Source: Paracoccaceae bacterium
GTDB taxonomy: Bacteria > Pseudomonadota > Alphaproteobacteria > Rhodobacterales > Rhodobacteraceae
Direction: 5' to 3'
DNA length: 52,519 nucleotides
Assembly (NCBI GenBank): GCA_021775315.1
Contig: JAJFIC010000094.1
Span: 1-52,519 of the forward strand
Part shown: positions 34,350 through 43,353 of the stretch, piece after piece
How positions within the stretch are numbered: the first letter of the stretch is position 1
Layout of the letters: each line of letters begins with the position of its first letter
Program-made: the position numbers and the translations under genes
The notes under the pieces: generated by a model
Told to the model about the DNA's origin: nothing
Database searches by the model: none
The model's input: the letters and a program-made list of their open reading frames with translations, nothing else

Positions 34350-34973
34350 CTATTCAGGTTTTCGGGCGACAATGAACGCCGCTTTGTTTTTGGCGGGCCG
34401 CCACTCATGTTCAATCAAAAAACCGGCACCTGTCAGGCTGTCGCGCAACTGTGGCATCGAAAAAACTTTGACCAGCGGCATCAGGCCAAAAAACTTGCCG
34501 ATTGGGCCGATAATTTTGAAGAACTTCATCCAATCACCAAGGCAGACTGTGCTTGAAACGAAGACGCCGCCGGGTTTCAGTTTACGGTAGACGGATGCAA
34601 TTGCGCGGTCGCGGTCTTTCAGCAAATGCAGGATGCTAAGCCCGAGAACCGCATCAAAAATGTGATCCGGGGTGTTGAAATCGTCGATATCCGCAACCTC
34701 AAACGACAGGTTTTCAGTGCTGGCGGCGCCAGCCTTTTCTTGCGCGATTTCGATCATGCGTGATGAAATATCAATGCCGTGCAGATGCTTGACGTATGGC
34801 GCGTGGGCGATGGCGGTCGATCCCGTGCCGCAGCCAAATTCCAGCACCTGCATGTCAGGCTTCAGATAGCTGCGCGTGATGGCAAGCTTTTGTTGATACG
34901 ACGCCTCATCCGAAACCGGTTGTTTGGCGTATTTGTCTGCAATCCTGTCCCAAAAGCGGCTGGAGCTTGCCAT
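34350..34973 (-). CDS. Class I SAM-dependent methyltransferase
   Basis: A 207-aa methyltransferase with motif I VLEFGCGTGSTAIAHA, motif II region HGIDISSRMIEIAQEK, motif III VADIDDFN, and DAVLGLSILHLLKD as the post-motif strand. The acceptor substrate cannot be read. N-terminal FWDRIADKYAKQPVSDEASY is common in small-molecule methyltransferases. Convergent with the PHP-protein gene (20 bases between stops); monocistronic. Confidence 0.88.
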   Translation of the reverse strand: MASSSRFWDRIADKYAKQPVSDEASYQQKLAITRSYLKPDMQVLEFGCGTGSTAIAHAPYVKHLHGIDISSRMIEIAQEKAGAASTENLSFEVADIDDFNTPDHIFDAVLGLSILHLLKDRDRAIASVYRKLKPGGVFVSSTVCLGDWMKFFKIIGPIGKFFGLMPLVKVFSMPQLRDSLTGAGFLIEHEWRPAKNKAAFIVARKPE

Positions 34974-35189
34974 GTGTGCTTGTCCCCTAAGAAATATCTG
35001 TAAAGTCTAACTTAATATCCGACCGACAGGGCGCAATTCATCCTGCCGCATATGATATTTAAGGCCGGATATCCCCTTTTCAAGCGGTCAGTTTTAGCGC
35101 GCCCCCACGATTTTCTGATTGCAAAGGCCCCCGGTTAACCAGAAGCTTGGTGCGGGAATGAAGAAATCGACACTAAAGGAACACACCAG

Positions 35190-36362
35190 ATGCCGATTGC
35201 GCTGACACCGGACCTGATGGATGAAATGCGCGCTTGGCGGCAGGATTTCCACCAGCATCCCGAGCAGGGGTTCAAGGAACACCGGACCTCGGCCAAAGTT
35301 GCTGAACATTTGCGCAGCTTTGGCTATGACGTGCATACTGGAATTGGCCAAACCGGCGTTGTCGGGGTTTTGCAGCGCGGAAATGCAATCGGCGCTATTG
35401 GCCTGCGCGCCGATATGGACGCCTTGCCCATTCACGAGGCCAGCGATCTGGCCTACCGGTCACAAAACGACGGGACCATGCATGCCTGTGGCCATGACGG
35501 GCACACATCCATGTTGCTTGGGGCGGCCAAGCATCTGGCGCAATCGGGGGATTTCAACGGCCGCGTGGTGCTGATTTTTCAACCGAACGAGGAACATGGC
35601 GAAGGGGCCGCGGCGATGATCGCGGATGATCTGTTTGCGCGTTTTCCGATCGATGAGGTTTACGGCATGCACAATATTCCCGGCATGCCCGTGGGCAGCT
35701 TTGCCACAAGGGCCGGGCCGGTCACCGCCAGCGAAAGCCTGTTTGAAATCACGATCACCGCCCAAGGTGGTCACGCCGCTTTGCCGCATATGGGGGTCGA
35801 TGCGATCATGGTTGGCGCGGAAATTGTCGGGGCCTTGCAGACCATCGTATCGCGCAAACTTAACCCCAGCATGAACGGCGTGGTTTCGGTGACCGAGTTC
35901 ATCACCGACGGCAAGCGCAACGTGCTGCCGGGGCAGGCCATTTTGCGCGGTGATGCGCGCGCGCTGACACCGGAAATCAACGCAACCATTCAGGCGCGCA
36001 TGCGTCAGATTGTAGAGGGCATTTGTCTGGCACACGGCGTCAGCGGCGCGGTCAGTTACGACACCATTTTTCCGCCCACGATCAACGCAGCCTCAGCCGC
36101 CAGTGCCGCGACGCAAGCGGCCCGGCACTTGTTGGGCGACGGCGCGGTTGACGGCGATTGTGCGCCAAAACTGTTTTCCGAGGATTTCGCCCATCTGGCA
36201 GCAACCAAGCCCGGTTGTTTTGTGTTGATGGGCAACGGCACGTCTGGCGCCCATGCCCGCCCGTTGCATTCGCAGGACTACGATTTCAATGATGAGGCGC
36301 TGGCAAGTGGCGCGTCTTTTTGGGTGACGCTGGTTGAACAGCAGCTGGCAGGCAGAGGTTGA
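35190..36362 (+). CDS. M20-family amidohydrolase (hippurate hydrolase-like)
   Basis: A 390-aa dimetal amidohydrolase of the M20D group (N-acyl-amino acid / hippurate hydrolases). Conserved elements: RRDFHQHPE-type start (WRQDFHQHPEQGFKEHRT), ALRADMDALPIHE-type ADMDALPIHE, HACGHDGHTSMLLGAAKHL (metal Cys and His), QPNEEHGEGAAAMI (Glu-Glu), GMHNIPGMPVGSFA and the C-terminal GAHARPLHSQDYDFND His. All expected metal ligands are present. It cleaves an N-acyl or N-carbamoyl bond of an amino compound. ATG 35190 follows AAAGGAA. The next gene overlaps its stop by one base, so the two are co-translated. Confidence 0.92.
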   Translation: MPIALTPDLMDEMRAWRQDFHQHPEQGFKEHRTSAKVAEHLRSFGYDVHTGIGQTGVVGVLQRGNAIGAIGLRADMDALPIHEASDLAYRSQNDGTMHACGHDGHTSMLLGAAKHLAQSGDFNGRVVLIFQPNEEHGEGAAAMIADDLFARFPIDEVYGMHNIPGMPVGSFATRAGPVTASESLFEITITAQGGHAALPHMGVDAIMVGAEIVGALQTIVSRKLNPSMNGVVSVTEFITDGKRNVLPGQAILRGDARALTPEINATIQARMRQIVEGICLAHGVSGAVSYDTIFPPTINAASAASAATQAARHLLGDGAVDGDCAPKLFSEDFAHLAATKPGCFVLMGNGTSGAHARPLHSQDYDFNDEALASGASFWVTLVEQQLAGRG

Positions 36363-37513
36363 TGATGTACGCACAGCGCATGGACAAGCTGCGGCAAAGC
36401 CTGACCCACGCCGGATTTGATGCCGCTTTGATCACGGATGACGACAGCGTTTATTACCTGACTGGCTATTACGACTACCTGCACATGGATTTTGGCCGCC
36501 CGACGATCCTTGTGGTCGAAAAAAACGGCCCCAGCCTGTTGATCACGCCAGCGATGGAGCTTGATATGGCCGAGGCGGCGGCGAATGTTGATCGCATTGC
36601 GGCGTGGAATGACGGGCTGGGCAATGAATGGCGACAGGAATTGCCGGGAATGCTGGCCGGATTGGGCCGCATTGGGTTTGAGCCGGACCAGATGCCGCCG
36701 ATTGTGCGCAACTATGTCGACACGATCGTTGACGCTGACCAACTTGGCGATGTGACGCCTTTGATCGCGGAAATGCGGATGATTAAGTCGGATGGAGAGC
36801 TGCAAATCGCCCGCCATGCGGGTGAAGTGGCCAATGCTATGATGCAGGCCGGACGCGCGGCAATCGGCGATGGTGTGGCGGAATTTGAGGTGGCGTTGGC
36901 GACCTCGGGTGCTGGCACCAGAAAGGCGGCAGAGCTGCTGAACGCGCATTACCATGATGCCGCCATGTCGCCCAATACCCATTTTTTGCAGATCATGGCC
37001 TCGGGGCGGGAAATCACCAAACCGCATCACCGGGCCTCGACCCGGATCATGCGGCGGGGTGAACCAGTGTTTCTGTGCTTTTGTGGCATGACGAATTTCA
37101 ACCGTTTCAAGCTGGGGTTTGACCGCACGTTCTGGATTGGCGAAATCGCGGATGAAACGCAGGCGCGGGTCTATCAGGTCGCGGTGGACAGCCAACAAGC
37201 CGCGCTTGCGGTTTTGCGTCCCGGTGTGACGGCGGAAACGGTTCATTCCGCTTATGCCGAGGTTATTCAGGACGCGGGGTTTGACTATCCGTTCCGCTGT
37301 GGGCGGGCCACGGGGTATAGTTTTCTGGAGCGTCCGCAATTGGTGGTTGGCGACAAAACTGTGCTTGCGCCGGGTATGGTTCTGGCGGTCGACGGCTCTG
37401 TTTCCGTCGCAAAAACCTTTCGCGCACAGGTCGGTGACAGCTTTATTGTGACCGAGGATGGATACGAGCAGATTACCAGCCATCCAAAGGCGATTGAGGA
37501 TGTGATTATCTGA
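36362..37513 (+). CDS. M24-fold hydrolase, creatinase/DoeA-like (metal ligands replaced)
   Basis: A 383-aa pita-bread-fold protein of the M24 superfamily: N-terminal creatinase-like domain (LITDDDSVYYLTGYYDYLHM) and C-terminal catalytic domain. The five metal ligands of M24 aminopeptidases are not where expected. The D-x-G ... D-x-x-R-T-F part reads LCFCGMTNFNRFKLGFDRTF, the G-H-x-x-G His region reads CGRATGYSF, the E-P-G region reads VLAVDGSVSV, and the last Glu region reads QVGDSFIVTEDG. Loss of metal sites is known for creatinase and ectoine hydrolase DoeA/EutD, so cleavage of a cyclic amidine or guanidino compound is more likely than peptide cleavage. ATG 36362 overlaps the M20 stop. Confidence 0.85.
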   Translation: MMYAQRMDKLRQSLTHAGFDAALITDDDSVYYLTGYYDYLHMDFGRPTILVVEKNGPSLLITPAMELDMAEAAANVDRIAAWNDGLGNEWRQELPGMLAGLGRIGFEPDQMPPIVRNYVDTIVDADQLGDVTPLIAEMRMIKSDGELQIARHAGEVANAMMQAGRAAIGDGVAEFEVALATSGAGTRKAAELLNAHYHDAAMSPNTHFLQIMASGREITKPHHRASTRIMRRGEPVFLCFCGMTNFNRFKLGFDRTFWIGEIADETQARVYQVAVDSQQAALAVLRPGVTAETVHSAYAEVIQDAGFDYPFRCGRATGYSFLERPQLVVGDKTVLAPGMVLAVDGSVSVAKTFRAQVGDSFIVTEDGYEQITSHPKAIEDVII

Positions 37514-37588
37514 ACCTTCGCGCGATCTTGTGCTAGGGTCATATCGGGGTAAGATCGGCTGAATTGGGCCGTGCAAAAGGAAGATGCC

Positions 37589-37837
37589 ATGCTGCAACAA
37601 AAGACCTTTTCGATTTCAAAAATACATGTGCCGGTCAAGCGGGCCAAGACCTGTGATCCCGCCAAGGTCGAGGCATTGGCCGAAAGCATTCTGGAAATCG
37701 GTCAGACGACGCCCATTCAGTTGCGCGCTGGCAAAGACAGATTTGTTTTGATCGAAGGGATGCACCGTCTGGAGGCGTTGAAAGCGCTGGGCGAGGAAAC
37801 GGTTGAGGGGTATTTGGTGCATGTGAAACTGCACTGA
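37589..37837 (+). CDS. Small ParB-like domain protein
   Basis: An 82-aa protein resembling a stand-alone ParB/sulfiredoxin N-terminal domain: KISHVPVK-like start, CDPAKVEALAESILEIGQTT, PIQLRAGKDRFVLIEGMHRL, then EALKALGEETVEGYLV. The G-x-H-R-L-E-A motif corresponds to the nucleotide-binding G-x-x-R of the family. There is no HTH, so it is not a chromosome-partitioning ParB; sulfiredoxin-like or regulatory roles are possible. ATG 37589 follows AAAGGAAG. It is on the same strand, 75 bases after the M24 gene. Confidence 0.7.
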   Translation: MLQQKTFSISKIHVPVKRAKTCDPAKVEALAESILEIGQTTPIQLRAGKDRFVLIEGMHRLEALKALGEETVEGYLVHVKLH

Positions 37838-37849
37838 CAGACAACGCAG

Positions 37850-38788
37850 TCACGCCTGATCGTCAACAGGCGTAGCATATAGGCGTCGCATCAGGATCGC
37901 GGTCAGATACATCGGCACCTGATAGCAGCCCAGAAAGATCAACAACGGATCGGTCGTGGCAGCAGGCAGGGCGATCAGGAACAGCGCAAAGTTGCGATTG
38001 CCTGCGACCACACCAAACGGCACCGCTGTTTTCGCCAGACCGAGCCTGCGCAGAACGTGAAACGCGGCTATCTGCAAGCCAAGATTGGCAACCATCACGA
38101 CGCTTAGCCATTTCAGCACCAGCAAAGGCCCGTCGCGCAAGGCAGGGCCAAGCGCCGCCATCAGACCGACCACCACCACGGCCATGGCAATCGCCATCAA
38201 ACCGTCCAGCGCCCCGGCCTTTTGTACGCTCAGGTTTGGTGCCGCAAAATGGCGCAAGGCAAAGGCCACCAGAACAGCCAGCCAAATCGACGCCAGCAGT
38301 CTGAGCGCGGCCAGAAATGCGCCCCATAGATTGCCGAGATCAGGCGACAGCCAGAACACCGGGATGATGGTCAGCGGCAAGATAGCGGTGCCAAGGATCA
38401 GGATGCGAAATGCCGGTTCTGGATCATGGCCCAAAAGCAGTGTTATGTTTGGGCTGCCGGTGACCGAAGGCGCTGCAAGCATCAAAACAATCGCAACTGC
38501 AAAAGGTGTGCCGGAAATACCCAAAGCCATAAACAGGCCGAGTGCGGCCAAGGGCATCGCCAGTTGGTAGATCAGCGCGATCCTGAGTGTTCCCAGCCCG
38601 TCCGCCAACCCGGCCAGCGCCGCCTTTGGGCCGATCCTGAGCGCCGTCAGGAACAACAGAAAAGCAACCATCTGGGGCAGATAGGGCCGCAGGGTCTGGG
38701 CGACGCCCGGCAATAACAGCCCGGCCAGCAACCCCGCAACCAGCGCGTAGCGCCCATGCCGGGCCACAAAGATCAGCAGCCCGGTCAT
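37850..38788 (-). CDS. SBF/BASS-family Na+-coupled transporter
   Basis: A 312-aa membrane protein with about nine to ten hydrophobic segments. Family features of bile acid:Na+ symporter-like proteins are visible: PQMVAFLLFLTALRIGPKAA, LAAPSVTGSPNITLLLGHDP and VVAGNRNFALFLIALPAATT (the G-N-R-N crossover region). The substrate is likely an organic anion or keto acid. It starts 36 bases after the TRAP DctM stop on the same strand and may be the last gene of that operon. Convergent with the ParB-like gene (12 bases between stops). Confidence 0.85.
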   Translation of the reverse strand: MTGLLIFVARHGRYALVAGLLAGLLLPGVAQTLRPYLPQMVAFLLFLTALRIGPKAALAGLADGLGTLRIALIYQLAMPLAALGLFMALGISGTPFAVAIVLMLAAPSVTGSPNITLLLGHDPEPAFRILILGTAILPLTIIPVFWLSPDLGNLWGAFLAALRLLASIWLAVLVAFALRHFAAPNLSVQKAGALDGLMAIAMAVVVVGLMAALGPALRDGPLLVLKWLSVVMVANLGLQIAAFHVLRRLGLAKTAVPFGVVAGNRNFALFLIALPAATTDPLLIFLGCYQVPMYLTAILMRRLYATPVDDQA

Positions 38789-38824
38789 GTGATCAGTTCG
38801 CCCCGGTGCGCATCTGCCAGATGC

Positions 38825-40138
38825 CTAGCCGCCCGGCCCTTTGCGGATGTTGTCCGGCAACCATGTCGCAAGCTCGGGCCAGACCACTAGGATAACGACC
38901 ATCAGCATCATCAGACCAACCATCGGCAGGGCGGTTTTGGCGATATAGGAAATCTCGTGCCGGGTCATGCCTTGTAACACGAACAGGTTGAACCCGATCG
39001 GCGGCGTAACTTGTGCCATTTCCACCACAACAACGATGAAGATACCGAACCAGATGACATCAATACCGGCCTGACGGATCATCGGCTCGACGATTGCCAT
39101 GGTCAGAACTACGGACGAAATGCCATCAAGGAACATGCCCAAAACCACATAAAAGATGGTCAGGGCGATGATCAGAACCAAGGGTGACATGTTCATGCTG
39201 TCAATCCAGCTGGCCAAGGCCCGTGGCAGCCCGGTGAACCCCATGGCCAGCGACAGAAACGACGCCCCCATCAGGATCAGCGCAATCATCGCCGAGGTCC
39301 GCGTCGCCCCCATCAGAGAGGCCGAGAACGTCTGCCAAGTGAGCGAGCCTTGGGTCAAAGCCAGTGTCAGCGCGCCAACAACGCCAACGGCGGCGGCCTC
39401 GGTCGCGGTGGCATAGCCAAGATACATTGACCCGATCACCACAGACACAAGGATCAGCACCGGAATAAGAAACCGGCTTTCTGATATCATCTTGCCAAGG
39501 CTCATCGGTGGTTCAGGATCGGGGCGTTGGCCTTTGCTCAGGAAATGCCAACCCATGATATAGGCCATGAACAGGCTGGCCAGAACCAGACCGGGAAAGA
39601 TGCCCGCCATGAAAAGCTTGGTGATGCTTTCGTTGATTGTGACGCCATAAACGATCAGCGTCAGCGAGGGCGGTATCATCAGGCCCAACGTTGCCGCACC
39701 GGCCAGTGTGCCGATAATCATATGTTCGGGATAGCCGCGTTTGCGCAATTCCGGGATCGACATTTTGCCAACCGTGGTCAGCGTCGCCGCAGACGATCCG
39801 GACACCGCCGCGAAAATCGTGCAGGCCGCAATATTGGTGTGCAACAGCCCGCCCGGCAGCCAGCGCATCCATGGTGCAAGGCCGCGAAACATGTCCTGGG
39901 ACAGCCGGGTTCGATACAGGATCTCGCCCATCCAGATAAACAACGGCAGGGCCGTCAGGGTCCAACTGGACGCACCCGTCCAGATGGTTGTGATCATTGC
40001 GTCGCCAGCAGGGCGCGAGGTGAACAGCTCCATCCCGACCCAGGCCACGCCCATCAGGGCAAGGCCAATCCAGACCGAACTGCCCAGCAGCGTGAACAAG
40101 ACAAACAGAAAAATGATGGTTGTGTATAGCTCGTTCAT
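38825..40138 (-). CDS. TRAP transporter large permease DctM
   Basis: A 437-aa membrane protein with about twelve hydrophobic segments. TRAP DctM features: LFTSRPAGDAMITTIWTGAS near the start, AAVSGSSAATLTTVGKMSIP, ATEAAAVGVVGALTLALT, and LFLD-like GMFLDGISSVVLTMAIVEP. It forms the transport channel and uses the Na+ gradient. Overlaps the DctQ stop by 4 bases. Substrate specificity comes from the binding protein and is unknown. Confidence 0.94.
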   Translation of the reverse strand: MNELYTTIIFLFVLFTLLGSSVWIGLALMGVAWVGMELFTSRPAGDAMITTIWTGASSWTLTALPLFIWMGEILYRTRLSQDMFRGLAPWMRWLPGGLLHTNIAACTIFAAVSGSSAATLTTVGKMSIPELRKRGYPEHMIIGTLAGAATLGLMIPPSLTLIVYGVTINESITKLFMAGIFPGLVLASLFMAYIMGWHFLSKGQRPDPEPPMSLGKMISESRFLIPVLILVSVVIGSMYLGYATATEAAAVGVVGALTLALTQGSLTWQTFSASLMGATRTSAMIALILMGASFLSLAMGFTGLPRALASWIDSMNMSPLVLIIALTIFYVVLGMFLDGISSVVLTMAIVEPMIRQAGIDVIWFGIFIVVVVEMAQVTPPIGFNLFVLQGMTRHEISYIAKTALPMVGLMMLMVVILVVWPELATWLPDNIRKGPGG

Positions 40139-40848
40139 TCTACTGATTCTCCAATGATGCTGGTTTGCCGGTTCACCAGCAATCTGGTCAGATTATCCCA
40201 AAGCGCGACCGCCAACAGGACGGTCCCGATCGACATCGGTATTTGTGGGATCCACATCGGCGTGTAGACCCATTCGCCACCGTTTTCGGCCCATAACTGG
40301 CCCCATTGGCTGGGTGCGTGGTTGAACATCGACAGCAGCGCGATCAGCCATTCCGGCACAAAGTCCTGTCCCTGTGTGCGGTCATTCAGAACGACGGACA
40401 TGATGTTTGTCTTGATGGCAAATCGCGCGAAATACGTGGCGATGATCGCTGCCAAAAGCATGGCAAAAGCGTCCAGCCACAATTTCAGGAACCCGTTAAG
40501 GTTCAAAAGAATTGACACCCGAATATGCGCCCCTCGTGTCAGGGTGTAAGCAAAGGCAAAGAACGAGGTCGCGGCCATCGCATAGCCTGCATATTCTGTT
40601 GATCCGGGGAACGTCAGCCCAGACCAGCGCGCGATCATCTGGGCTACGATCAGCATCAGGATCAGCGTCATAAAGAAGGCGGCAACGACGCCGGCATATA
40701 CGTAAACCCGGTCAAGTATGCGCCAGATCGGGCGCAGCAAACGGCCTGCGCTGTCGCCCTGAAACAGGCAATACGCGGCGATTAGGGTTGGTATGACGAA
40801 CAGCCAGACCCAAAGGGGCAGGCCAAGAAAAGGTTGCCAGTCTCGCAT
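40135..40848 (-). CDS. TRAP transporter small permease DctQ
   Basis: A 237-aa membrane protein with four hydrophobic segments and the DctQ feature WSGLTFPGSTEYAGYAMAAT (second helix region) plus LTRGAHIRVSILLNLNG. It carries an N-terminal extension (LGLPLWVWLFVIPTLIAAYC) not present in the shortest DctQ proteins. Overlaps DctM by 4 bases. A strong hairpin separates it from the DctP gene upstream. Confidence 0.92.
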   Translation of the reverse strand: MRDWQPFLGLPLWVWLFVIPTLIAAYCLFQGDSAGRLLRPIWRILDRVYVYAGVVAAFFMTLILMLIVAQMIARWSGLTFPGSTEYAGYAMAATSFFAFAYTLTRGAHIRVSILLNLNGFLKLWLDAFAMLLAAIIATYFARFAIKTNIMSVVLNDRTQGQDFVPEWLIALLSMFNHAPSQWGQLWAENGGEWVYTPMWIPQIPMSIGTVLLAVALWDNLTRLLVNRQTSIIGESVE

Positions 40849-40874
40849 AATCCTGCTCCGTTTTAAAACAATGA

Positions 40875-40909
40875 CGCGGCCCGGACCTGATCAGGTCAAA
40901 TGGGCCGCG
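40875..40909 (-). promoter_or_regulatory. Nested hairpin between DctP and DctQ genes
   Basis: CGCGGCCC (40875-40882) pairs with GGGCCGCG (40902-40909), and inside it GACCTGATCAGGTC (40884-40897) is a perfect palindrome. It lies 15 bases after the DctP stop. On the minus strand no long U-run follows, so partial termination or 3'-end protection of the dctP mRNA is likely, giving more binding protein than permease. On the plus strand it is followed by T6. Confidence 0.65.
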
Positions 40910-40923
40910 CCGTTTTTTAGGTC

Positions 40924-41904
40924 TTAGTTGTTGTAGGCGTCCAGAATGGCCTGACCGTCTGCACCGGTTGATGCCAGCCAGTCAGCTGTCATTTTGGCGC
41001 CGATGGCTTCCAGTTCGGCCAGAAAATCTGGCCCTGCGTCTTCAACTGCCATGCCATTTTCTGCCAGTTGTTCGAAATACCAACCAGCCAGTTCGGCAGA
41101 TTTTGCGGAACAGGCCGCGCCGGTTTCGTCAGCAGCTTTCTGGATTTCGGCTTGGGTGTCGCCATCCAGTGCCTCCCAGACGCCTTTGTTGACCATGACA
41201 TAGTTGCGCGGCAGCCAAGCGTTCACCTTGTAGTAATGGGTCAGGTGTTCCCAGACTTTGCGGTCATAGCCGGTCGAACCCGACGAGATGAACGATTCAG
41301 CTACGCCGGTTGCCAAAGCTTGCGACAATTCTGCGGCTTCGACCTGAACCGGGACCATGCCCAATGCTTCGGCAAAAGTCGCGGTTGCCGTATTATACGA
41401 ACGGAACTTGACGCCTTGGGTGTCAGCCGAAGAATTTACAGCCTTTTTGAAGTAAAATCCCTGACCCGGCCATGGGCAGGTATAAAGCGCAACCAGATTA
41501 AGGTCGGAAAGCTGTGCGTTCACCTTGTCCTTGGCGGCGGCCCAAAGCTTGTCGTTGTCAGCATAGGTCGTGGCAACAAATGGCAGGTTATCCCAACCCA
41601 GCAGGGGTGCCTCGTTCGCATGGGCGGACATAAAGCGTTCGCCGATTGGGGCCTGCCCGGTTTGTACGGCACGTTTGATTTCGCCGCCTTTGAACAACGA
41701 GCCACCCGGATGAACCGTAATGTCGATATCGCCACCCGTGTAATCACGAACTTTGTCCGCAAAAACCACACCCATTTCCGAGTGAAAGTTGGTTGCGGAA
41801 TAGGCCATCGGCATATCCCATTTTTCAGCCATCGCCACAGACGCGCCAAGCGCCAGTGTGCTTGCAGCAAGCGCTGCGGTCAGTGTCAGTTTAGGTGCCA
41901 TCAT
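40924..41904 (-). CDS. TRAP transporter substrate-binding protein DctP
   Basis: A 326-aa periplasmic protein with signal peptide LTAALAASTLALGASVAMA cleaved before EKWDMP. DctP family features: VFADKVRDYTGGDIDITVHP, GGEIKRAVQTGQAPIGERF, GVKFRSYNTATATFAEALGM and VQVEAAELSQALATGVAES. The conserved Arg of KFRSYN binds the carboxylate of TRAP ligands, so an organic acid or amino-acid derivative is expected. ATG 41904 follows GGGAGAA. The gene for the FAD dehydrogenase lies 40 bases upstream on the same strand. Confidence 0.95.
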   Translation of the reverse strand: MMAPKLTLTAALAASTLALGASVAMAEKWDMPMAYSATNFHSEMGVVFADKVRDYTGGDIDITVHPGGSLFKGGEIKRAVQTGQAPIGERFMSAHANEAPLLGWDNLPFVATTYADNDKLWAAAKDKVNAQLSDLNLVALYTCPWPGQGFYFKKAVNSSADTQGVKFRSYNTATATFAEALGMVPVQVEAAELSQALATGVAESFISSGSTGYDRKVWEHLTHYYKVNAWLPRNYVMVNKGVWEALDGDTQAEIQKAADETGAACSAKSAELAGWYFEQLAENGMAVEDAGPDFLAELEAIGAKMTADWLASTGADGQAILDAYNN

Positions 41905-41943
41905 GGTTAATTCTCCCTATTTGTTGATGCACAGTTTTAATTC

Positions 41944-43194
41944 TCAGGCCCTTTTGGCGAACCTTTTTGGTTCATAAGGGCTCATATCATTATTGGATCG
42001 CTTGTCGGTAATCAGATCAGCGACCATTCGGCCGGTTTTTGGCCCACCTGTCAGCCCGATATGGTGATGCCCGAACGCGGTATAGACGCCGGTCTTCCCG
42101 ACCTCGCCTATCAAAGGCAGGCTGTCGGTTGGTGCCGGTCGAAAGCCCAGCCATTCTTCGTCGCTTTCGGCGGTCATATCGGGGAACACTTCTTTTACCT
42201 TTTTGCGCAGTAATTTCAGTGGTGGCTTAGAGGGCGTGTCGGACAATCCGCCAAATTCTACAATACCGGCGCAGCGTAACCCCTGATCCATCGGGGTGGC
42301 AACGAATTTCCCACTGGCCAGCATCATCGGATTGTTTGGCCGCTGGCTGGGGTTTTTGTAAACGACGTGATAGCCGCGCTCGGCCTCAAGCGGGACATTG
42401 ATGCCAAGTTTCGCCATCAAAGGCTTGGACCATACCCCGGCGGCAAGCACCGCGTTATCACAGTGAAAGCGGCCCTGATCTGTATCCACCGCTGAAATCC
42501 TGCCGCCGCTAAGGTCAAAATCTTTGACTTCGGCCTGAATGAATTTGCCGCCCATTTCCTGTAGCAACTTCACCAGATCGGCAACGTAATTGCCGGGGTT
42601 CAGGATATAGCCGTGGTTTTTGTTCACGGCCAGAAAGTTAACGCTTTTGCTGAGGATCGGTTCTTTTTCGTGGACGGCAGGGCCTTCGATCAGTTCTGGC
42701 ACAAAACCAGCTTCGCGGCGGAGTTCCCATGTATAGGCATCGGCCTCAAACGCGGCGCGGTCGTTATATACAAAATTGTATTCGCTTTCCTGTATCCATT
42801 TCGCAGCATCCGTGCCGCGGGTCAGCGCCTGATGCTGTTCAACACTATCGCCAACGATTGTGGTGATCCCCTGGGCAATTCTGCGGGTGTCTTTGTCATT
42901 TGCATGCGACAGATACCGCACCAGCCAAGGCACGAGTTTCGGCAGGTAACCCCAGCGCAGGAACAGCGGGAAATTCGGGTCTGCGAGGTATTTCGGCCCC
43001 TTCAGGATCAGGCCCGGTGTCGTGACTGGCGCAACCGAACAGGCCGCCAGAATACAGGCGTTGCCATACGACGCGCCCATGCCGGGTTCGCCCTTGTCGA
43101 TCAAAGTAACCTCGTGCCCGGCGCGTTTCAGCCAGATCGCGGTGGCTGCGCCAACGATGCCCGCGCCGACGATGATCGTATGTTGTATGCTCAC
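41944..43194 (-). CDS. DadA-like FAD-dependent amino-acid dehydrogenase
   Basis: A 416-aa FAD enzyme of the DAO/DadA family. Dinucleotide-binding motif IIVGAGIVGAATAIWLKRAG with acceptor IDKGEPGMGASYGNACILA, substrate-side GGRISAVDTDQG, VLAAGVWSKPL, and the C-terminal FGHHHIGLTGGPKTGRMVAD closing the FAD site. It should oxidise a D-amino acid or a secondary amine (sarcosine- or proline-type) to the 2-oxo acid or imine. It is probably the first gene of the operon with the TRAP transporter, which therefore is likely to import its substrate or a precursor. Divergent from the LysR gene. Confidence 0.9.
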   Translation of the reverse strand: MSIQHTIIVGAGIVGAATAIWLKRAGHEVTLIDKGEPGMGASYGNACILAACSVAPVTTPGLILKGPKYLADPNFPLFLRWGYLPKLVPWLVRYLSHANDKDTRRIAQGITTIVGDSVEQHQALTRGTDAAKWIQESEYNFVYNDRAAFEADAYTWELRREAGFVPELIEGPAVHEKEPILSKSVNFLAVNKNHGYILNPGNYVADLVKLLQEMGGKFIQAEVKDFDLSGGRISAVDTDQGRFHCDNAVLAAGVWSKPLMAKLGINVPLEAERGYHVVYKNPSQRPNNPMMLASGKFVATPMDQGLRCAGIVEFGGLSDTPSKPPLKLLRKKVKEVFPDMTAESDEEWLGFRPAPTDSLPLIGEVGKTGVYTAFGHHHIGLTGGPKTGRMVADLITDKRSNNDMSPYEPKRFAKRA

Positions 43195-43328
43195 GCGCCC
43201 CCCGGGTTATCTGCAAAATCAAGGCCAAACGGTCACCAGACATTCTGCCCGATCCGCGCCTGCCATTTGCATCCAGTGACCATGCGCTGGCAAATACATC
43301 ATTTCAAATACAAAGAATTGGCAATATC

Positions 43329-43343
43329 ATCACAAAAAGTGAT
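43329..43343. promoter_or_regulatory. Inverted repeat ATCAC-N5-GTGAT in the LysR control region
   Basis: ATCAC (43329-43333) and GTGAT (43339-43343) flank AAAAA in the 159-bp divergent region between the DadA-like gene and the LysR gene. It overlaps the LysR translation leader, 10 bases before ATG 43354. The form fits a LysR-type site (T-N11-A), suggesting autoregulation. Confidence 0.5.
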
Positions 43344-43353
43344 ATAGAGGCAC

